A stretch of 64,000 nt of DNA from Anabaena cylindrica PCC 7122 (GTDB taxonomy: Bacteria > Cyanobacteriota > Cyanobacteriia > Cyanobacteriales > Nostocaceae): contig NC_019771.1 of the NCBI RefSeq assembly GCF_000317695.1, forward strand, positions 5,384,001 through 5,448,000, read 5' to 3'. The notes under the pieces are model-generated. The model was not told the DNA's origin. It did not search any database and worked only from the letters and a program-made list of their open reading frames with translations. The translations under genes were made by a program, and so were the position numbers. Positions 62,104 to 64,000 of the stretch are shown one piece after another (position 1 is the stretch's first letter; every line of letters starts with the position of its first letter).

Positions 62104-64000
62104 CTAACTGTCCGTTTCCTTCTTTTTCGTCCTACTGGTTGATGACTTAGCTTTAGAAGTTGTTGATTTTCTGGTTTTGCCTGTGGATTTGGTAGATGCT
62201 TTAGCTTGCAGCAATTCCAATGCGGTAGACAGCGTTACATTTTCTACTGTTTGACCTTCGGGAATACTCACATTAGTTTTGCCATGCTTAATATAAGGGC
62301 CATAGGGTCCATCGTAGATATTGATAGGAGCATCATCTTCTGGATGTGTTCCTAATTCCCGTAAAGCTGCCTTAGATTTGCTGTTGCTAGAAGCACGTCC
62401 CTTTTTCGGTTCAGACAATAATTCCAATGCACGTTCCAAAGGAATTGTCAATACATTATCAGCAGCTTTCAAAGAACGGTAGTCTTTCCCTTCTTTGCCT
62501 TGGTCATGAACAACGTAAGGGCCAAAACGTCCTAAACTAGCTTGAATTTTCCCTCCAGTGGCTGGGTGAACTCCCAATGTGCGGGGGAGTGCCAAAAGAC
62601 CAACGGCCATGTCTAGGGTGACATTTTCATGGGTTACGCCTTTAGGAAGGGAAGCTTGTTTAGGTTTGGGGTTTTCGTCTGTCTTATCTCCCAACTGCAC
62701 ATAAGGCCCATAAGTGCCAATTTTCACATAAATTGGTTCACCTGTTTCGGGATGCCGTCCCACTTGGTCAGGCCCGGTGGTTTTTTGCCGCAGTAGAACT
62801 TCTACCTGTTTGGGGTCAAGATCAGCGGGTGTGAGGTCTTTGGGAATAGATGCTGTGACAACACCATCACCAGTATCTACTTCGATGTAAGGACCATATT
62901 TACCAATGCGGACTTTAGCATCTAAATTTTCTAATATTACGGTTCTAGCAATAGTTGCATCAATTTCACTTTCTCGTTCCCTCACCAGAGTTTCTAAACC
63001 TTGGTCGCCTAGATAAAATTTCTGCAAGTAGGGTAGCCATTTAGCTTCTCCTGTGGAGATGTCATCTAGGGTTTGCTCCATTTTGGAGGTAAAACTGGGA
63101 TCAACGATGTCGGGAAAGTGTTTCTCTAATAAGTCAGTAACAGCAAAAGCGGTGAAGGTGGGAATCAAGGCATTACTTACCAACTGGGCATAACCTTTGT
63201 CAATGATAGTGCCGATGATGCTGGCGTAGGTACTAGGACGACCAATGCCTTCACTTTCTAAGGTTTTTACTAGACTTGCTTCGGTGTACCTAGCTGGGGG
63301 TTGGGTTTCATGTCCCACGGATTCCAGTTCATTACAAGTGGGATGATCCCCGACTTTTAGTGGTGGTAAAATTACCTCTTGGTCTTCTAATGCGGCTTCG
63401 GGATCATCGGAACCTTCAACGTAGGCGCGGAGGTAGCCGGGAAAATCTATGCGCTTACCAGAAGAACGAAAACCAGCATCTTCTACTTGCAGTTGAACAC
63501 TAATTTGTGTTTGGCGAGAATCAGCCATTTGACTGGCGACGGTGCGCTTCCAAATCAAGTCATATATCGCCAGTTCTCTGCCGCCTAAAGCTGTTTCTTG
63601 GGGAGTACGGAAACTACTACCTGCGGGGCGAATGGCTTCGTGGGCTTCCTGTGCGCCTTTGGATTTGGTGGTGTATTGGCGGGGTTGGGGGCTGAGGTAT
63701 TGTTTGCCGTATTTTTGCTCTACACAACTGCGGGCAGCTGCGATCGCTTGATCTGACAAATGTACCGAATCTGTACGCATATAGGTAATATACCCTTGCT
63801 CGTACAAATTTTGAGCCACCCGCATTGTGTCTCGTGCCGAAAGGCGCAATTTGCGGTTAGATTCTTGTTGCAGTGTAGAAGTAGTAAACGGTGGTGCAGG
63901 TTTCCGGGTGACTGGGCGTTCTTCAATGTCGTTGACATTCCAAGTTTTTCCTGTCAGCCGTTCTTTGAGGTCTATGGCTTCTTCTTCATTGAGCAAGACC
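62104..64000 (-). CDS. topA: DNA topoisomerase I (5' part outside the window)
   Basis: Type IA topoisomerase that relaxes negative supercoils. The frame runs off the right edge, so the N-terminal TOPRIM half is missing. Seen: active-site Tyr in YITYMRTDS, HEAIRPAG and SEGIGRPSTYASIIGTI. The C-terminal part has four topoisomerase C-terminal repeats (around GKYGPYIEV, GTYGPYVQL, GRFGPYVVHD, GPYGPYIKHG) instead of Cys4 zinc fingers, then a Lys/Ser/Thr-rich tail. Typical for cyanobacterial TopA. Confidence 0.95.
   Translation of the reverse strand, partial: VLLNEEEAIDLKERLTGKTWNVNDIEERPVTRKPAPPFTTSTLQQESNRKLRLSARDTMRVAQNLYEQGYITYMRTDSVHLSDQAIAAARSCVEQKYGKQYLSPQPRQYTTKSKGAQEAHEAIRPAGSSFRTPQETALGGRELAIYDLIWKRTVASQMADSRQTQISVQLQVEDAGFRSSGKRIDFPGYLRAYVEGSDDPEAALEDQEVILPPLKVGDHPTCNELESVGHETQPPARYTEASLVKTLESEGIGRPSTYASIIGTIIDKGYAQLVSNALIPTFTAFAVTDLLEKHFPDIVDPSFTSKMEQTLDDISTGEAKWLPYLQKFYLGDQGLETLVRERESEIDATIARTVILENLDAKVRIGKYGPYIEVDTGDGVVTASIPKDLTPADLDPKQVEVLLRQKTTGPDQVGRHPETGEPIYVKIGTYGPYVQLGDKTDENPKPKQASLPKGVTHENVTLDMAVGLLALPRTLGVHPATGGKIQASLGRFGPYVVHDQGKEGKDYRSLKAADNVLTIPLERALELLSEPKKGRASSNSKSKAALRELGTHPEDDAPINIYDGPYGPYIKHGKTNVSIPEGQTVENVTLSTALELLQAKASTKSTGKTRKSTTSKAKSSTSRTKKKETDS

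Overview
The window is chromosomal DNA of a cyanobacterium, most probably a filamentous Nostocales species (Nostoc/Anabaena/Calothrix type). The evidence is psbZ and a PAM68-type photosystem assembly gene, a BciB-type 8-vinyl reductase, a desC-desA-desB acyl-lipid desaturase cluster, a ctaCDE operon divergent from ctaA/ctaB, many HIP1 octamers (GCGATCGC), and many heptameric tandem repeat arrays in the spacers. The genus is an inference; no rRNA is present. Both edges cut genes: a MraY/WecA-type transferase on the left and topA on the right.

Layout. 1-9 kb: envelope sugar transferase, fabG, an SDR protein, an HlyD-type adaptor, rubrerythrin, then a gmd-like epimerase followed by a GT4 glycosyltransferase. 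9-18 kb: small membrane and secreted proteins, an RDD/pentapeptide fusion, a large NACHT NTPase with a pentapeptide C-terminus, and a DUF1636-cobK cobalamin pair. 18-22 kb: accessory patch with a HicB remnant, a PspA-like coiled-coil protein and a GxxExxY gene bracketed by inverted repeats, interrupted by bciB. 22-26 kb: a methionine gamma-lyase family gene and the desaturases. 26.6-28.6 kb: a two-gene AAA ATPase + DUF4276 (TOPRIM-like) module. 28.6-36.5 kb: a ProA-like protein lacking the catalytic Cys, tRNA-Gly(GCC), ribH, psbZ, a DHH-CBS-CCA nucleotidyltransferase fusion, and a TPR protein. 36.6-47.9 kb: a WD40 Ser/Thr kinase, a ROK glucokinase, tyrA, a pentapeptide protein, a DUF1517 protein, a lipoprotein, aroF, the PAM68 gene and rpsO. 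48-54.2 kb: respiratory terminal oxidase genes. 54.2-64 kb: a MazF-type toxin-antitoxin pair lying between two copies of the ctaE 3' end, a WD40 protein, a PgpH-type HD phosphohydrolase, an ADP-ribosylglycohydrolase-like protein, aroQ with a 45-codon gene before it, and topA.

The strongest candidates for something little described are: the AAA + DUF4276 pair, which has the ATPase + TOPRIM plan of PARIS/OLD-type defence; the NACHT-pentapeptide protein; the GxxExxY gene inside near-perfect 27-bp inverted repeats; and the toxin-antitoxin pair between direct copies of the ctaE 3' end, where the displaced copy differs only at third codon positions across the conserved stretch. Several repeat families are also visible: a 124/127-bp element in two almost identical copies 36 kb apart, a probable MITE with terminal inverted repeats and a target duplication, TACAGCAG-ended elements, and heptamer arrays that supply stop codons. 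Functions come from reading the translated sequence; no database search was run.
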